In this document: positions 46,002 to 55,186 of the stretch, piece after piece
How the letters are laid out: each line of letters begins with the position of its first letter
Numbering within the stretch: the first letter of the stretch is position 1
Assembly: GCA_000307935.1 (NCBI GenBank)
Contig: AMWX01000002.1
Coordinates: 1 to 64,000 of the forward strand
Direction: 5' to 3'
DNA length: 64,000 nucleotides
Origin: SAR86 cluster bacterium SAR86E
GTDB taxonomy: Bacteria > Pseudomonadota > Gammaproteobacteria > Magnimaribacterales > D2472
Notes under the pieces: model-generated
The model's database searches: none
The model's input: the letters and a program-made list of their open reading frames with translations, nothing else
Told to the model about the DNA's origin: nothing
Program-made: the position numbers and the translations under genes

Positions 46002-46841
46002 TCAAGTCTGGTTATTGGGGGGGCCAAAAAAGATTGCTAGCTTTTTTCCAAAAGAGCTTACTTGATGCATCTCATTTATAAGTGCAGACCAAGTCATAAA
46101 TGTTACCTTAATAGGATTAAAGGTGTTTACATTTTTAACAAGACCAAATTTTACGTTCTCTTTTTCTGGTTCAAAAGTACCAAACATTCTGTCCCAAATA
46201 ATTAATAAATTGCCATAATTTTTATCTATGTACTGAGCATTAGATCCGTGATGCACCCTATGATGAGATGGTGTATTGAAGAAATATTCAAGTGGACCAA
46301 GCTTGTTAACTATTTGAGTGTGGCCCACAATTCCCCAAAGGGTGCTCATTACTCCTGCAACAGCAATAATAGTTGGATCTAAGCCTATCAATGGTAATGT
46401 AATAAAAAATGGTATCTTAGAAATAGGTCCGAACCATGCCTGCCTGAAAGATACAGTGAAATTCATCTCTTCACTTGAGTGATGGCTTAGGTGAACCGCC
46501 CATAGAAATGCTACACGGTGTGACATCCTATGGTAAATGTAGAAAACCAAGTCTATTAAGATAAAAGTGACTAACCACATACACCAAATGGGCAAATAGG
46601 CATGCAAATCAAAAATTCGAAAATCATATAAGTAGAAATGCAATGCTAATGTAAGGCCTTTAATTGTAAAAGCCATAAACATATTTCCAGCTAATAAGCC
46701 TACCGTGCAAAGAGTATCATCTTGCTTGTAATATGATTTTTTGTTGAGGTTTGAGAAAATAGACTCTACTAAAATCATGGCTAATACAATCGGCACTCCA
46801 ATTGCGTATACTTCAGCAACAGTAAGATTCGTCATGCTCAA
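46002..46841 (-). CDS. Sterol desaturase / fatty-acid hydroxylase family protein
   Basis: 279 residues, integral membrane di-iron enzyme. The histidine boxes are HRMSH, HLSHHSSEEMN and HRVHHGSN, spaced as in the FA_hydroxylase superfamily. Four or more membrane helices surround them. Related bacterial proteins act on lipids, carotenoids or hopanoids; no specific substrate is visible. A 15-base gap separates it from the exported protein upstream. Confidence 0.88.
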   Translation of the reverse strand: MSMTNLTVAEVYAIGVPIVLAMILVESIFSNLNKKSYYKQDDTLCTVGLLAGNMFMAFTIKGLTLALHFYLYDFRIFDLHAYLPIWCMWLVTFILIDLVFYIYHRMSHRVAFLWAVHLSHHSSEEMNFTVSFRQAWFGPISKIPFFITLPLIGLDPTIIAVAGVMSTLWGIVGHTQIVNKLGPLEYFFNTPSHHRVHHGSNAQYIDKNYGNLLIIWDRMFGTFEPEKENVKFGLVKNVNTFNPIKVTFMTWSALINEMHQVSSFGKKLAIFFGPPNNQT

Positions 46842-46856
46842 AATCCTTAATACTTT

Positions 46857-47399
46857 TTATTTCACCCGTCTAACTCTTAAGGCTATTTTTCTATCTACCA
46901 CTTTCAAAATATCTGCACCAAACAAAGCCTCGGAAATAATTACATCTTGTGATTTTTTTATCTTTATTTTGTATATTGATTCAACCGTTCTCCAGACTTG
47001 ACCATTATCAAGTGTTATATCAAGTTTATAGCTTGCTAATTGCTTAACACTAATAATTTTTGCCGCAATCTTAGAGTCCTTTTCAGTTTTAGGCTCCTCA
47101 ATTAGGCGCTTGGTGTCCCCTATACTATTCTCAACTTTTGCTGGGGGTTGGAGAGGCTTAACATTAATATTTCTTGGAGGCGGCCTGTAGTATCTTTGAG
47201 AATTTTGCATGCTTGGAGGCGCACTTGATGGGGCAGAAATAGTCGCGCTATTGGTATCTTTCTTGAATATGCTGTCATAGCATTTTAATCTTATATTGGG
47301 ATTTTCTATTACCGTACAACTTTCAACCTTTGGTTCATTTGCAGAAGCTGAAATATTGAAAAAAAGTACTCCTATAATAAAAAAGGTTCTATGTCTCAT
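46857..47399 (-). CDS. Exported protein of unknown function, proline-rich linker
   Basis: 180 residues with a signal peptide (cleavage near ASA-NE). The mature N-terminus has CTVIENPNIRLKCYDSIF, a C-x-n-RLxCYD motif found in many small exported proteobacterial proteins. A proline- and serine-rich linker (about 55-90) is followed by a beta-rich C-terminal domain (IAAKIISVKQLASYKLDITLDNGQVWRTVE) that resembles an OB or SH3-like barrel. Confidence 0.7.
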   Translation of the reverse strand: MRHRTFFIIGVLFFNISASANEPKVESCTVIENPNIRLKCYDSIFKKDTNSATISAPSSAPPSMQNSQRYYRPPPRNINVKPLQPPAKVENSIGDTKRLIEEPKTEKDSKIAAKIISVKQLASYKLDITLDNGQVWRTVESIYKIKIKKSQDVIISEALFGADILKVVDRKIALRVRRVK

Positions 47400-47488
47400 A
47401 TTGTCCTTGGTTAACCATTGTCGAATTCAAATTTTTTATAGTTAATCATCATAAATTTGATTTAACTGAATTTAAACTCTTTTAAAAA

Positions 47489-48517
47489 TCATTTTTTAGA
47501 AAGCAACTCTAATAGCGAGTTATTAAATTCTTTTAACGAGACGCTGACCCTGTCTTTTATATTTTTCTCTTGATTATGTTGACTGATATGTATTTCGCCA
47601 ATATTGCATCTTTCAATAAATCTTAGGTTTTCATACTTTTCAATAATCTCTTTATATTTTATGGGTGCCGCTATATTAGCTGGATATATGCTGATTGCTT
47701 TTTTACCTGAAGAGATTACTTCGGAAAGCATGGTTGAGCTGTCCTCAGTTACAAATATATGCTCTGCGATGTATAACAAATGAGAGAAGCTGCCTCTTTT
47801 TTGCTCAGAATGAAATAACACAGAAAATGATGTGTCATAGTTTTGATTTATTTCCTCTTCTATTTCTTTGGGGGTTCTTCTGGATGTTATAAACAAGGGC
47901 AAAGAGTTATTGAGTGCACAATATTCTGCAAAGTTCTTAATCATTGCTTGCCACTCTTCTCTTTTATAAGAATAGCCTATTCCATCTCCTCCCATAACCA
48001 GCAAGGCAAAGCTTTTATTTTGAAGTTGATTTTGAAACAAGAAATCTTTTCCTGCTTTTTCACATTTATCTGGATCGAATAAATTTGGCACGATGTCAGG
48101 TGAAAGATTGTTTTTTAATGATGATATTTTTTTAGTTGTTATGTAAGCGGTGAAATCTGCAACGCTCCAATCTCGAACCGAGCTTAAATGAATGTTTTTA
48201 GATCCATATATTTTTGCTAGAGATAAATTTAATGGTGCAAGATTTGCTCCAGAGGAAATAAATATATCTATTGCATCAGGTTTAGAAAATTTATAGCAAC
48301 ACAAGATTAGTTTTGTAGTAAATGAATTTGGATATTTTGAGAGTTTCCTAGAAAAAAAACGCAGGACACTTCTCAATGAATGTAGTTTCCATGCAACGTT
48401 GATGGGGATTACATTTAAATCAATTCCAGAATCAGATAAGCTTTTAATTACGCCTAGCGCTTGACCGTCATGTCCTGCAATGCCCTCTGATATATGACCA
48501 ATTTTAAGCTGCATCAT
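47489..48517 (-). CDS. ELM1/GtrOC1-family putative glycosyltransferase
   Basis: 342 residues. GHISEGIAGHDGQALGV at the start, LVMGGDGIGYSYKREEWQAM in the middle and LFITSRRTPKEIEEEI with EDSSTMLSEVISSGK match the ELM1-like family (PF06258), a GT-B-like fold. Bacterial members occur with surface glycan genes. Its start overlaps the end of the GT4 gene by 14 bases, suggesting the two work on one glycan. Confidence 0.85.
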   Translation of the reverse strand: MMQLKIGHISEGIAGHDGQALGVIKSLSDSGIDLNVIPINVAWKLHSLRSVLRFFSRKLSKYPNSFTTKLILCCYKFSKPDAIDIFISSGANLAPLNLSLAKIYGSKNIHLSSVRDWSVADFTAYITTKKISSLKNNLSPDIVPNLFDPDKCEKAGKDFLFQNQLQNKSFALLVMGGDGIGYSYKREEWQAMIKNFAEYCALNNSLPLFITSRRTPKEIEEEINQNYDTSFSVLFHSEQKRGSFSHLLYIAEHIFVTEDSSTMLSEVISSGKKAISIYPANIAAPIKYKEIIEKYENLRFIERCNIGEIHISQHNQEKNIKDRVSVSLKEFNNSLLELLSKK

Positions 48518-49538
48518 CTATTAAACTTCTTAGGTTAGTAGAGAGTTTCTCTAAACTGAAGTTTGTCCTGATATTTTCTTTTGCATTATTGCTTAACTTG
48601 GTCCTTAGCTCTTTGTTTTGAAGGCTAATTAGGGCATTTTTTATTTCAGCAGGGTCATTAATATTCACCAATAATCCTCCTCTATTTTCTGGATTGCTGC
48701 CGAGTATTTCAAGCCCTCCGTCTGTCTTTGTCGAGACAACTGGAAGACCGGATAGCATTGCCTCGCCAATAATAAGTCCGAAGGGTTCCTCATGCGAAGG
48801 TATACAAAAAATATCGGCAGCTAAAAACTCCTGCGTGAGTGATGAGGTCCAACCCATGACTTCAATGTTTGTTAATCCTAAGGTTTTAATTCTATTAATA
48901 ATAGTTTTTTCCAAAGCGCCACTCCCAAATAATTTTATTTGTACGGGAAATTTTTCATCTTCAAGAATTGCTGCAGCTTCAATTAAATCTGTGAAACCTT
49001 TTTTTTCTACAAACCTACCGGCTGAAATAATTCGCAATACATTATCTTGGCTTATTCTTGAATCAACTAATTCTAAAGAAGTGTCAAAACCATGAGGAAT
49101 TACAACATTCTTAGAACAATTTTTAGGATATCTAGTTAAAAATCTTTTCATGCCCTGATTTGTAATAAAAATATTGCAGGCGTTATGTAGCATATTTCTC
49201 ATTTTTCCTGAGTGATTTATAAGGCCTATTTTATTATGGTAGCCCTTCAGAAATTTAAGAAGCTTAGAGTTGTGTACAAAAATCCATTTGGTCTTTTCAA
49301 ATATTTTTTTTAGCCCCTGATGGAAAAAAAAACGAGTGTATGAATGAAGCCGTAATTTGTTCTTAGACATAGAGCAAATCTTTACATTAGATATCTTAGA
49401 CAATTCTTGGATTACACTGGCATCACTTGGCAAGATTATCCAGTGTTCTTCATGGATCATTTCAAGAGCTTTAGAATATGAAATCAAGCTGTTGGCAATT
49501 CCACCTTTTTTATTATCGAGTGATATCGATACGATCAT
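48504..49538 (-). CDS. GT4-type glycosyltransferase
   Basis: 344 residues, GT-B fold. Donor-site signatures in the C-terminal half are ISAGRFVEKKGFTDLIEAAAIL and PSHEEPFGLIIGEAMLSGLPVVSTKTDGGLEI. The N-terminus has the acceptor-side DNKKGGIANSLISYSKAL. The sugar and acceptor are unknown. Overlaps the ELM1 gene downstream and the 92-residue membrane gene upstream (4 bases). Confidence 0.9.
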   Translation of the reverse strand: MIVSISLDNKKGGIANSLISYSKALEMIHEEHWIILPSDASVIQELSKISNVKICSMSKNKLRLHSYTRFFFHQGLKKIFEKTKWIFVHNSKLLKFLKGYHNKIGLINHSGKMRNMLHNACNIFITNQGMKRFLTRYPKNCSKNVVIPHGFDTSLELVDSRISQDNVLRIISAGRFVEKKGFTDLIEAAAILEDEKFPVQIKLFGSGALEKTIINRIKTLGLTNIEVMGWTSSLTQEFLAADIFCIPSHEEPFGLIIGEAMLSGLPVVSTKTDGGLEILGSNPENRGGLLVNINDPAEIKNALISLQNKELRTKLSNNAKENIRTNFSLEKLSTNLRSLIDDAA

Positions 49539-49813
49539 TTAATCTTTCTTTTGTCGTTCCAGTACACCCCTTTGAGATACTGCTCATAAAGAAATTTTGA
49601 GATTCGATTTTCCTTAATCTTAACTTTTGAATCTATGTCATGTGAATCAACTCTTTGTTCATTCTCCCAGTAAATATGGTCAAAAAATCTACCAAAAATT
49701 ACTACAGTTGCTATGAAAATAATCAATGCAATAAATAAAATTAAGGCCAAGGTATTTTGACCCCAAATCAATAATATTAGTGCCGCAGCTAGCAGCCAAA
49801 TTGCTATGTACAT
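49535..49813 (-). CDS. Small membrane protein, DUF5993-like N-terminus
   Basis: 92 residues with two close hydrophobic segments (about 2-18 and 20-42) and a charged C-terminal tail (DIDSKVKIKENRISKFLYEQYLKG). The N-terminal half resembles DUF5993. Its stop overlaps the GT4 start as ATGA-like coupling. No Shine-Dalgarno precedes the ATG; an AT-rich hairpin lies immediately upstream. Confidence 0.65.
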   Translation of the reverse strand: MYIAIWLLAAALILLIWGQNTLALILFIALIIFIATVVIFGRFFDHIYWENEQRVDSHDIDSKVKIKENRISKFLYEQYLKGVYWNDKRKIK

Positions 49814-49818
49814 TAATG

Positions 49819-49844
49819 AATAGTTTATACCCTAATAAACTATT
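49819..49844. promoter_or_regulatory. Perfect AT-rich inverted repeat before the 92-residue membrane gene
   Basis: Arms AATAGTTTAT and ATAAACTATT are exact reverse complements of 10 bases with a 6-base loop. It ends five bases from the minus-strand ATG at 49813, where a leader would be. It could be an operator or an RNA hairpin covering the start. The AT content makes a terminator for the Msr gene less likely, though not excluded. Confidence 0.4.
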
Positions 49845-49878
49845 GATGTAAGGGTCAGCTTAATTAAAATTCACTTGA

Positions 49879-51150
49879 TTAGGTCTCACCAGATCTAGGC
49901 TTAAACTCCAAGACAGTTGCATTAATGCAATATCTTGGGAGACCATTTGGACCATCTGGAAAAACGTGACCTAAATGTATATCAGAGGACACTGATCTAA
50001 TTTCAGTTCTTCGCATTCCATAACTATTATCAGGTCTTGAGTAAACTGATCCTTCCACGGGTTTTGTAAAAGAAAGCCATCCGGTAGATGAGTTAAATCT
50101 GTCTCTGGTATCAAACAATGGAACGCCGCTGAGTTTATCGATAAAGGTACCATCGGGAGTATTTTTAAAAATTTCATATTCTTTACAGAAACGAGCATCT
50201 GTTCCTTGCTGGAAAGCAACCCGATAGGACTCAGTCTCGCCTAGCTTGAAGAAACCTAATGCTTGATAAAAATCTTTAGGAGCCATATATCCTTGGTGGC
50301 TAAAAACTTCTTTTCCATCATCTAAAAAAATAATTGTTGGGGTCGCCCAGGTTGGCGATGTAATTTCTAGATCGTCTAGCTGATAAGAGAATCTAAATAC
50401 TAGAGGAATAGTGCCAAGATAATCATTAGCTACATTTGATTTAAATTTCTCACAATATGGGCAGTAATCTTCTGAATCTATGACCAAGATTTTTTTTCCA
50501 GTTAACAAATTGGAATTGTCTGTAACTTGAGACCCATCAACACGCGCAAATTTAATTCCAGTTGAGTGATCTGGGCAATATCCATTTGGATTTTTTGCGA
50601 TATAGTCTTGATGGTAATTTTCTGCTTTATAAAACTCTTTAATGGGCTTGACTGCGGTGGTTATCTCTCCGTAACCTGCATTAGACAAAAGGGTTTGATA
50701 CTCTGCAATGATTCTAGTGATAATTTTTTTTTGATCTTCATTTGAAAAGAGAATAATAGATCTATATTGAGTCCCTACGTCATTGCCTTGTCTATTGAAT
50801 TGCGTTGGATCATGAGATTCAAAATAATGAATCAATAGCTTCTCTGTAGAAATAACATTTTTATTGTATGTGACCTCTACAACTTCGGCATGATTGTCAG
50901 GATTAAACTTGTTTTTTAATTTAGTAATTTCTCTATAACTGGGTCGGACGCCATGGCCATCAGCATAGCCAGAAACTGCATCAATAACTCCGGGTAACTC
51001 TTCATAACCTTTTTCTGCGCCCCAGAAACAACCTGAACCAAGAACAATCTTTTCTGAATGAACGGTTGCCTCATTGAGGTTTGAGGATGCAAACAAGCCA
51101 GCACTAAAAATTAAAGTAAATATGCTGAAATATAAAATTGAATTTTTCAT
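49879..51150 (-). CDS. Exported MsrA-thioredoxin-MsrB fusion methionine sulfoxide reductase
   Basis: 423 residues with an N-terminal signal peptide (about 1-21). MsrA domain: SGCFWGAEKGY with catalytic Cys41 and a second Cys192 in YCPDHSTG. Middle thioredoxin-like domain: YCPYC (Cys230 and Cys233). C-terminal MsrB domain: PLFDTRDRFNSSTGWLSF and catalytic Cys408 in RYCINAT. The MsrB zinc CxxC pair normally before PLF is absent. Neisseria PilB has the order Trx-MsrA-MsrB, so this arrangement is different. It should repair both methionine sulfoxide epimers in the periplasm. Confidence 0.92.
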   Translation of the reverse strand: MKNSILYFSIFTLIFSAGLFASSNLNEATVHSEKIVLGSGCFWGAEKGYEELPGVIDAVSGYADGHGVRPSYREITKLKNKFNPDNHAEVVEVTYNKNVISTEKLLIHYFESHDPTQFNRQGNDVGTQYRSIILFSNEDQKKIITRIIAEYQTLLSNAGYGEITTAVKPIKEFYKAENYHQDYIAKNPNGYCPDHSTGIKFARVDGSQVTDNSNLLTGKKILVIDSEDYCPYCEKFKSNVANDYLGTIPLVFRFSYQLDDLEITSPTWATPTIIFLDDGKEVFSHQGYMAPKDFYQALGFFKLGETESYRVAFQQGTDARFCKEYEIFKNTPDGTFIDKLSGVPLFDTRDRFNSSTGWLSFTKPVEGSVYSRPDNSYGMRRTEIRSVSSDIHLGHVFPDGPNGLPRYCINATVLEFKPRSGET

Positions 51151-51160
51151 TGCAAAGAAA

Positions 51161-51523
51161 TTATATTAAGTTAATGCCCATCTTAAATAAGCAAACAATA
51201 GATAGGGCCCATACAAAACTTCTTAGAGGTTGAGCTTGATGACCCGCTTCATTTGCAGGTTTTAATTTAAACCCTGAGATATATATAGCTGCAAAGATTA
51301 CCCTTAATGTGAGCCAATAAGATGCAATCTGAATATTGGCTTGCACATCACCAATAATAGAAAGAACTGCTAAGGCTAAAAATATTGGCAAGGACTCTTT
51401 AAGGTTTTCTGTTGTTCGCCTTGATCTTTCAAACATTGTTGGTGACATTTTTGATTTCAGAACAACGGGAAGAAAAAGCTGCAAGAAAAAGAAAAATAAT
51501 GTGTAAAGGGTAATCTCAATCAT
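51161..51523 (-). CDS. MAPEG-family membrane protein
   Basis: 120 residues, four membrane helices. The MAPEG signature RRTTENLKESLPIFLALAVL (R-x-x-E-N-x-x-E) lies at about 35-54. The family includes glutathione-dependent eicosanoid and detoxification enzymes; bacterial members are uncharacterised here. Ten bases upstream of the Msr fusion gene, same direction. Confidence 0.88.
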   Translation of the reverse strand: MIEITLYTLFFFFLQLFLPVVLKSKMSPTMFERSRRTTENLKESLPIFLALAVLSIIGDVQANIQIASYWLTLRVIFAAIYISGFKLKPANEAGHQAQPLRSFVWALSIVCLFKMGINLI

Positions 51524-51580
51524 AGTATTTTGTGTTCAATATTTTGGGCTCTATATTACATGATCAACAGTAAATAATAA

Positions 51581-52432
51581 TTAATCTGTTTCTTCTAAGT
51601 GCTGAATAATTAAAGTAGGGACATTTTGTGTGTGAGATTTAACTGTTGCAACTAATGTTTTTTCTTTAACACCCTTTTGGATTGGCGTTATCTCAACTCC
51701 TTGATCTATTAATCTTTGATAAGTTTTTTCTATATCTTTAACCTCCCAAGCTAATCCCCACATCCGATCGCTTGGTGGCAAAGTATCTTGTTTTTCAACA
51801 ACTTCTATTGTGGTTTTGTTTATGCGAAAGAAGAGCATGCGTCTCTTCCAATGCTCAATTACTTTATCCAGCGCTAAACGTATATCAAAAATATCTTTGT
51901 AAATTTTTGAAAAACCATCAGCATCATTGGTATTGATCACAACATGATCTAGTCTATGTGGAGTGGAAATATCTAAGTTGTTTGGTCGAGGTAGTTCACC
52001 ACTGACATGCTCAATCACAAAAGAAAACAATCCTCTTGAAAGATCAGGTGGTAAAAATAAATTTTTCCATTTTCGAATCTGCTGGTCTGCTGTGTTAATG
52101 CCAATGCCTTCAGAGGGTTCGCTAACAAGATAGCCATTTTTTTGAAGCGTTCTATGGACGCTGTTTATGTCTTCAGTTGCTAACACCATGCCGGTAAGAC
52201 CCTCTCCATTAAGGTCTAAAAAATGATTTACAACATCGGCACCCAACCCATCACTGGTTGCAGCCAAAAGTTCAAAATATGTATTTTGAAAATTAAATAA
52301 AACATTGCTTGTTCCAAGCTCTTTGTGTACTCCGCTCCACACTGCATTCATGCCAAAAAGCTTCTCATAATTCTTTTGAGCTTCTTTTAAATCTTTAACG
52401 ACAACTATTAGGTGATCTAAATGAGTAAACAT
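51581..52432 (-). CDS. VOC-family (glyoxalase/dioxygenase-like) protein
   Basis: 283 residues. Two VOC-like modules: one opens with HLDHLIVVVKDLKEAQKNYEKLFG, the second with HRLDHVVINTNDADGFSKIYKDIF. The metal ligands of known members (His, His, Glu) are suggested by the HLDH and RLDH segments and a later Glu in TIEVVEK. The substrate is unknown. A single base separates it from the methyltransferase. Confidence 0.82.
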   Translation of the reverse strand: MFTHLDHLIVVVKDLKEAQKNYEKLFGMNAVWSGVHKELGTSNVLFNFQNTYFELLAATSDGLGADVVNHFLDLNGEGLTGMVLATEDINSVHRTLQKNGYLVSEPSEGIGINTADQQIRKWKNLFLPPDLSRGLFSFVIEHVSGELPRPNNLDISTPHRLDHVVINTNDADGFSKIYKDIFDIRLALDKVIEHWKRRMLFFRINKTTIEVVEKQDTLPPSDRMWGLAWEVKDIEKTYQRLIDQGVEITPIQKGVKEKTLVATVKSHTQNVPTLIIQHLEETD

Positions 52433-52433
52433 T

Positions 52434-53060
52434 TTATTTTTTTCCAGTTAAAACTAGAGTTCCGGCCCACTTATCGCTTGAGTTTGCACGCCATGTTTTC
52501 ACTTCTTTGAGGCCCGTTTGTTTAAATATTTCTACCCATTCTTTTTCCTTAAGCATAAGCATTCTTGTTCCAACTTTTTCTTCCCAGGAATGAGAGTCAC
52601 TATTTTCATGATACAGATCTATCCCAGCAATAAATCTGCCTGCTTCATTTAGCCATGAGTCTTTTACCTTTTGTATTATTGAAGCTGGATCTTTTAAGTA
52701 GTAAAGAACTTCCATGGAATGGATCAGGTCATATTTTTGATTTGGCTGATAATTTTCTATGTCTGCAAGTATGTAATTATCTTTTTGACCATTTAATTTT
52801 GCGCTTTCAATCATTTGCTTTGCGCCATCTATGCCATGTGCATGGCTGCAAAAAGAATCTTTGCTAACTTTTCTTACAACCCAGCCATTGCCACAGCCCA
52901 AATCTAAAAAAGAAAATTTTTTATTCATTCTTTCCCTTTCAACCAATGCAAAATCAAGCATTTCTTGAACTGCTGCTGCATGCCCCTTTTCCATGCCCAA
53001 GTCTTTGCCTTGAACGGCCCATTCTCCAAAGACATCGGTCGCCTGTCTTAAATCACTCAT
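52434..53060 (-). CDS. Class I SAM-dependent methyltransferase
   Basis: 208 residues. Motif I is SFLDLGCGNGWVVRKV, the acidic loop is AHGIDGAKQMI, and YDLIHSMEVLYYLKDPASII is the motif II-III region typical of Methyltransf_11/25. Acceptor unknown. Start and stop are tightly packed between the PepSY gene (4-base overlap) and the VOC gene. Confidence 0.85.
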   Translation of the reverse strand: MSDLRQATDVFGEWAVQGKDLGMEKGHAAAVQEMLDFALVERERMNKKFSFLDLGCGNGWVVRKVSKDSFCSHAHGIDGAKQMIESAKLNGQKDNYILADIENYQPNQKYDLIHSMEVLYYLKDPASIIQKVKDSWLNEAGRFIAGIDLYHENSDSHSWEEKVGTRMLMLKEKEWVEIFKQTGLKEVKTWRANSSDKWAGTLVLTGKK

Positions 53061-53728
53061 GATATAACCTCGCTTGAAACATTTGCTTTAAAAAATAATA
53101 TCACTCCTGAAATAGCGCTGATCAAAGCCAAAATAGAAAATACTTTTAGAAATAAGTTATCAATATTGTCTCTTTCCTGCCAATCCATGATGTGAAGTCC
53201 CCACATTAAATCCCAAACCCTCCATTGGGTTGATCTAATTGCAACAATTTCACCACTATAAATATTTATATATACATTGATATCTTTTTCATCTGCGTTG
53301 CGAGCAGTTACTTTGTTTATTGGAAGTTGCCTTCCTCTATATTCAGATGCCTTTTTTGATTTATTGATTTGCTCAACTGCAATGGGTCTGAGAAGTGTGT
53401 TTTTGGCAACGATCTGTTTAGCCTCATCAAATGAGATTGGCTGGAGAGGATCTCCATTTTCATCAAAATATCTCATGCCAGCCTTTGTTGAGGCTCTAAT
53501 GATAGTCTTATCTAGTCTCTTTTTAATGACCAATGATACGGCATCAGGAATTTCAAATTCTATTTTTTTCAAACTATAGGTTGCTGACGGTTGAATTCTA
53601 TACTGCTCTCCACGAACATGCTCTATTTTGTTAAATGCAAAATAAATACCTGAGATTGTCCACAATAATAATTGGAGAGATATAAAAAAACTTAGGTATT
53701 TGTGAATTTTTCTTACAATAGGCTGCAT
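53057..53728 (-). CDS. PepSY-associated membrane protein
   Basis: 223 residues. An N-terminal membrane helix (about 12-34) follows the basic RKIHKYLSFFISLQLLLWTISGIYFAFN typical of PepSY_TM proteins. A periplasmic PepSY-like region lies around residues 90-170 with VYINIYSGEIVAI, and a second helix near 195-217. WDLMWGLHIMDW is conserved in this family, which often accompanies iron or copper uptake and detoxification. Confidence 0.78.
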   Translation of the reverse strand: MQPIVRKIHKYLSFFISLQLLLWTISGIYFAFNKIEHVRGEQYRIQPSATYSLKKIEFEIPDAVSLVIKKRLDKTIIRASTKAGMRYFDENGDPLQPISFDEAKQIVAKNTLLRPIAVEQINKSKKASEYRGRQLPINKVTARNADEKDINVYINIYSGEIVAIRSTQWRVWDLMWGLHIMDWQERDNIDNLFLKVFSILALISAISGVILFFKANVSSEVIS

Positions 53729-53756
53729 CTATTTAAGAGCTTAGATGAAATAAGTC

Positions 53757-54188
53757 CTATTCGTGACAAGCACAATCAAGCTTTTTGCATGCTTGATAAT
53801 TTTGATAATGTGAGAAGGCTACTATAATTGAACCTACCAAAGTCAATGATTGCTCGGCAAATTCTCCAAAAACGCCCTCTCCAAAAAAAACTGCAAAAAT
53901 AAGAAGCCACAAACCTGAGACTCCTAAATAAAGATATGAGAGGATCTTATGGTTTCTGTATCCAGCGATCAAAGCATATAGGCTAACTGGTAGCACTATA
54001 ATTAAAAAAACTTTATGAATAAACTCATTGTCTATCGATAGGGCTAGAAATCCAGATGTCAAAATTAAGAATGCTGGCATTAAAAGGCAATGAATCATGC
54101 ATGCCAATGACAATGTAATTGAAAGCTTATCTGCCTTTACTTGAGTATTCATATCTTTTGTGAGCTTGATTTTATTGGACAAATTCAT
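53757..54188 (-). CDS. MerC-domain membrane protein
   Basis: 143 residues, four membrane helices. LACMIHCLLMPAF in helix 1 has the MerC Cys pair region (C-x-x-H-C), and the C-terminus CKKLDCACHE is cysteine and histidine rich. Chromosomal MerC-like proteins are commonly regulated by metal and sit beside zinc- or iron-related genes. Mercury transport is not implied. An alternative start at Met13 would remove a 12-residue lead. Confidence 0.8.
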   Translation of the reverse strand: MNLSNKIKLTKDMNTQVKADKLSITLSLACMIHCLLMPAFLILTSGFLALSIDNEFIHKVFLIIVLPVSLYALIAGYRNHKILSYLYLGVSGLWLLIFAVFFGEGVFGEFAEQSLTLVGSIIVAFSHYQNYQACKKLDCACHE

Positions 54189-54233
54189 TTACTTCAACCA
54201 TTAAAACATAGTCGTCAAGTGGTGTCTTAGTTT

Positions 54234-55031
54234 CTACCAGTTATCCCGCAATTTACGCAGACCAATAAAGGTTTTTTGATTGTCTAAATTTGCTATGTCT
54301 AAATCGAGGCTTGATGCAAGTTTCGCTCTCACTTGATTTTCATTCAGTCTAAAAAAAACATTGATTTCCCTCTCTAGACCAATGTCGCTGACAAAACTTT
54401 CTGCATCCAACCCATTTTTAAATTTGTCTCGCAGAGAAATTGCCATCTTATTGTCTGGCTCACGATCGAGAGTGAACTCTAGATTGTTTTCAATGTAGTC
54501 ATGGCCAGGAAATATTCGGACATTATCTTCAAGCGGAAAAATATGATCTTCAAAAGTTTTATGGAGAATTTTAGGCTCGCCTCCAAAATCACATCTTCCT
54601 ACGCCTGCATTGAATAATGTATCTCCACAAAATAACGCAGGCTGCTCATCGTTGTTACCAGCAAAATATAAACAAATGTGGCTCATCGTATGTCCAGGTG
54701 TATCCATCACCTTTAAAGTAAATTCACCGCAATGCAAATCATCACCAGCCATTAAACCTCTGTTTACATCCGGAATAGCATCCATTGCGTCTTTATGGGA
54801 TACCAATTCGGCGTTTGTTGAAGCAATCACTGGACCATTGCCGCCAATATGATCATGATGATGATGAGTATTAGCCACTATTTTTATGTTCCATCCCATT
54901 GCATTTGCCGTCTCAAGACATAAAGCATGGTCCAGTGGATCTATGGCTATAGCCTCAGATGTTTTTTCACATGCCAATAGATACATGTAATTTTTTAAGT
55001 CGTTTCGAATGGGTATTTGCTTTACTAGCAT
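54234..55031 (-). CDS. gloB: Hydroxyacylglutathione hydrolase (glyoxalase II)
   Basis: 265 residues. The metallo-beta-lactamase motif is ANTHHHHDHIGGN (HxHxDH), followed by TPGHTMSHICLYF and FCGDTLFNAGVGRCDFGG, with FPGHDYIENNL as the last metal His. The C-terminal HAGH substrate domain is present. It hydrolyses S-lactoylglutathione from methylglyoxal detoxification. Confidence 0.94.
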   Translation of the reverse strand: MLVKQIPIRNDLKNYMYLLACEKTSEAIAIDPLDHALCLETANAMGWNIKIVANTHHHHDHIGGNGPVIASTNAELVSHKDAMDAIPDVNRGLMAGDDLHCGEFTLKVMDTPGHTMSHICLYFAGNNDEQPALFCGDTLFNAGVGRCDFGGEPKILHKTFEDHIFPLEDNVRIFPGHDYIENNLEFTLDREPDNKMAISLRDKFKNGLDAESFVSDIGLEREINVFFRLNENQVRAKLASSLDLDIANLDNQKTFIGLRKLRDNW

Positions 55032-55186
55032 TTTATTTTTGATATAGAAAGACGAAAACTGTTGAACAGAATTTATAAAATGAGACTTTAATTATTGCTT
55101 ATGAGCAACAATCGCAGTTACAACAGCTACAGCAATCACACATATCGATAATATAAACTAAATTAACAATTATTTCATTTCTTGTT

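Noticed and set aside
55101-55151. 16-codon ATG frame rich in Asn, Ser and Tyr before the accessory operon
   Set aside because: Too short, lacks a clear Shine-Dalgarno, and no downstream coupling; could be chance.
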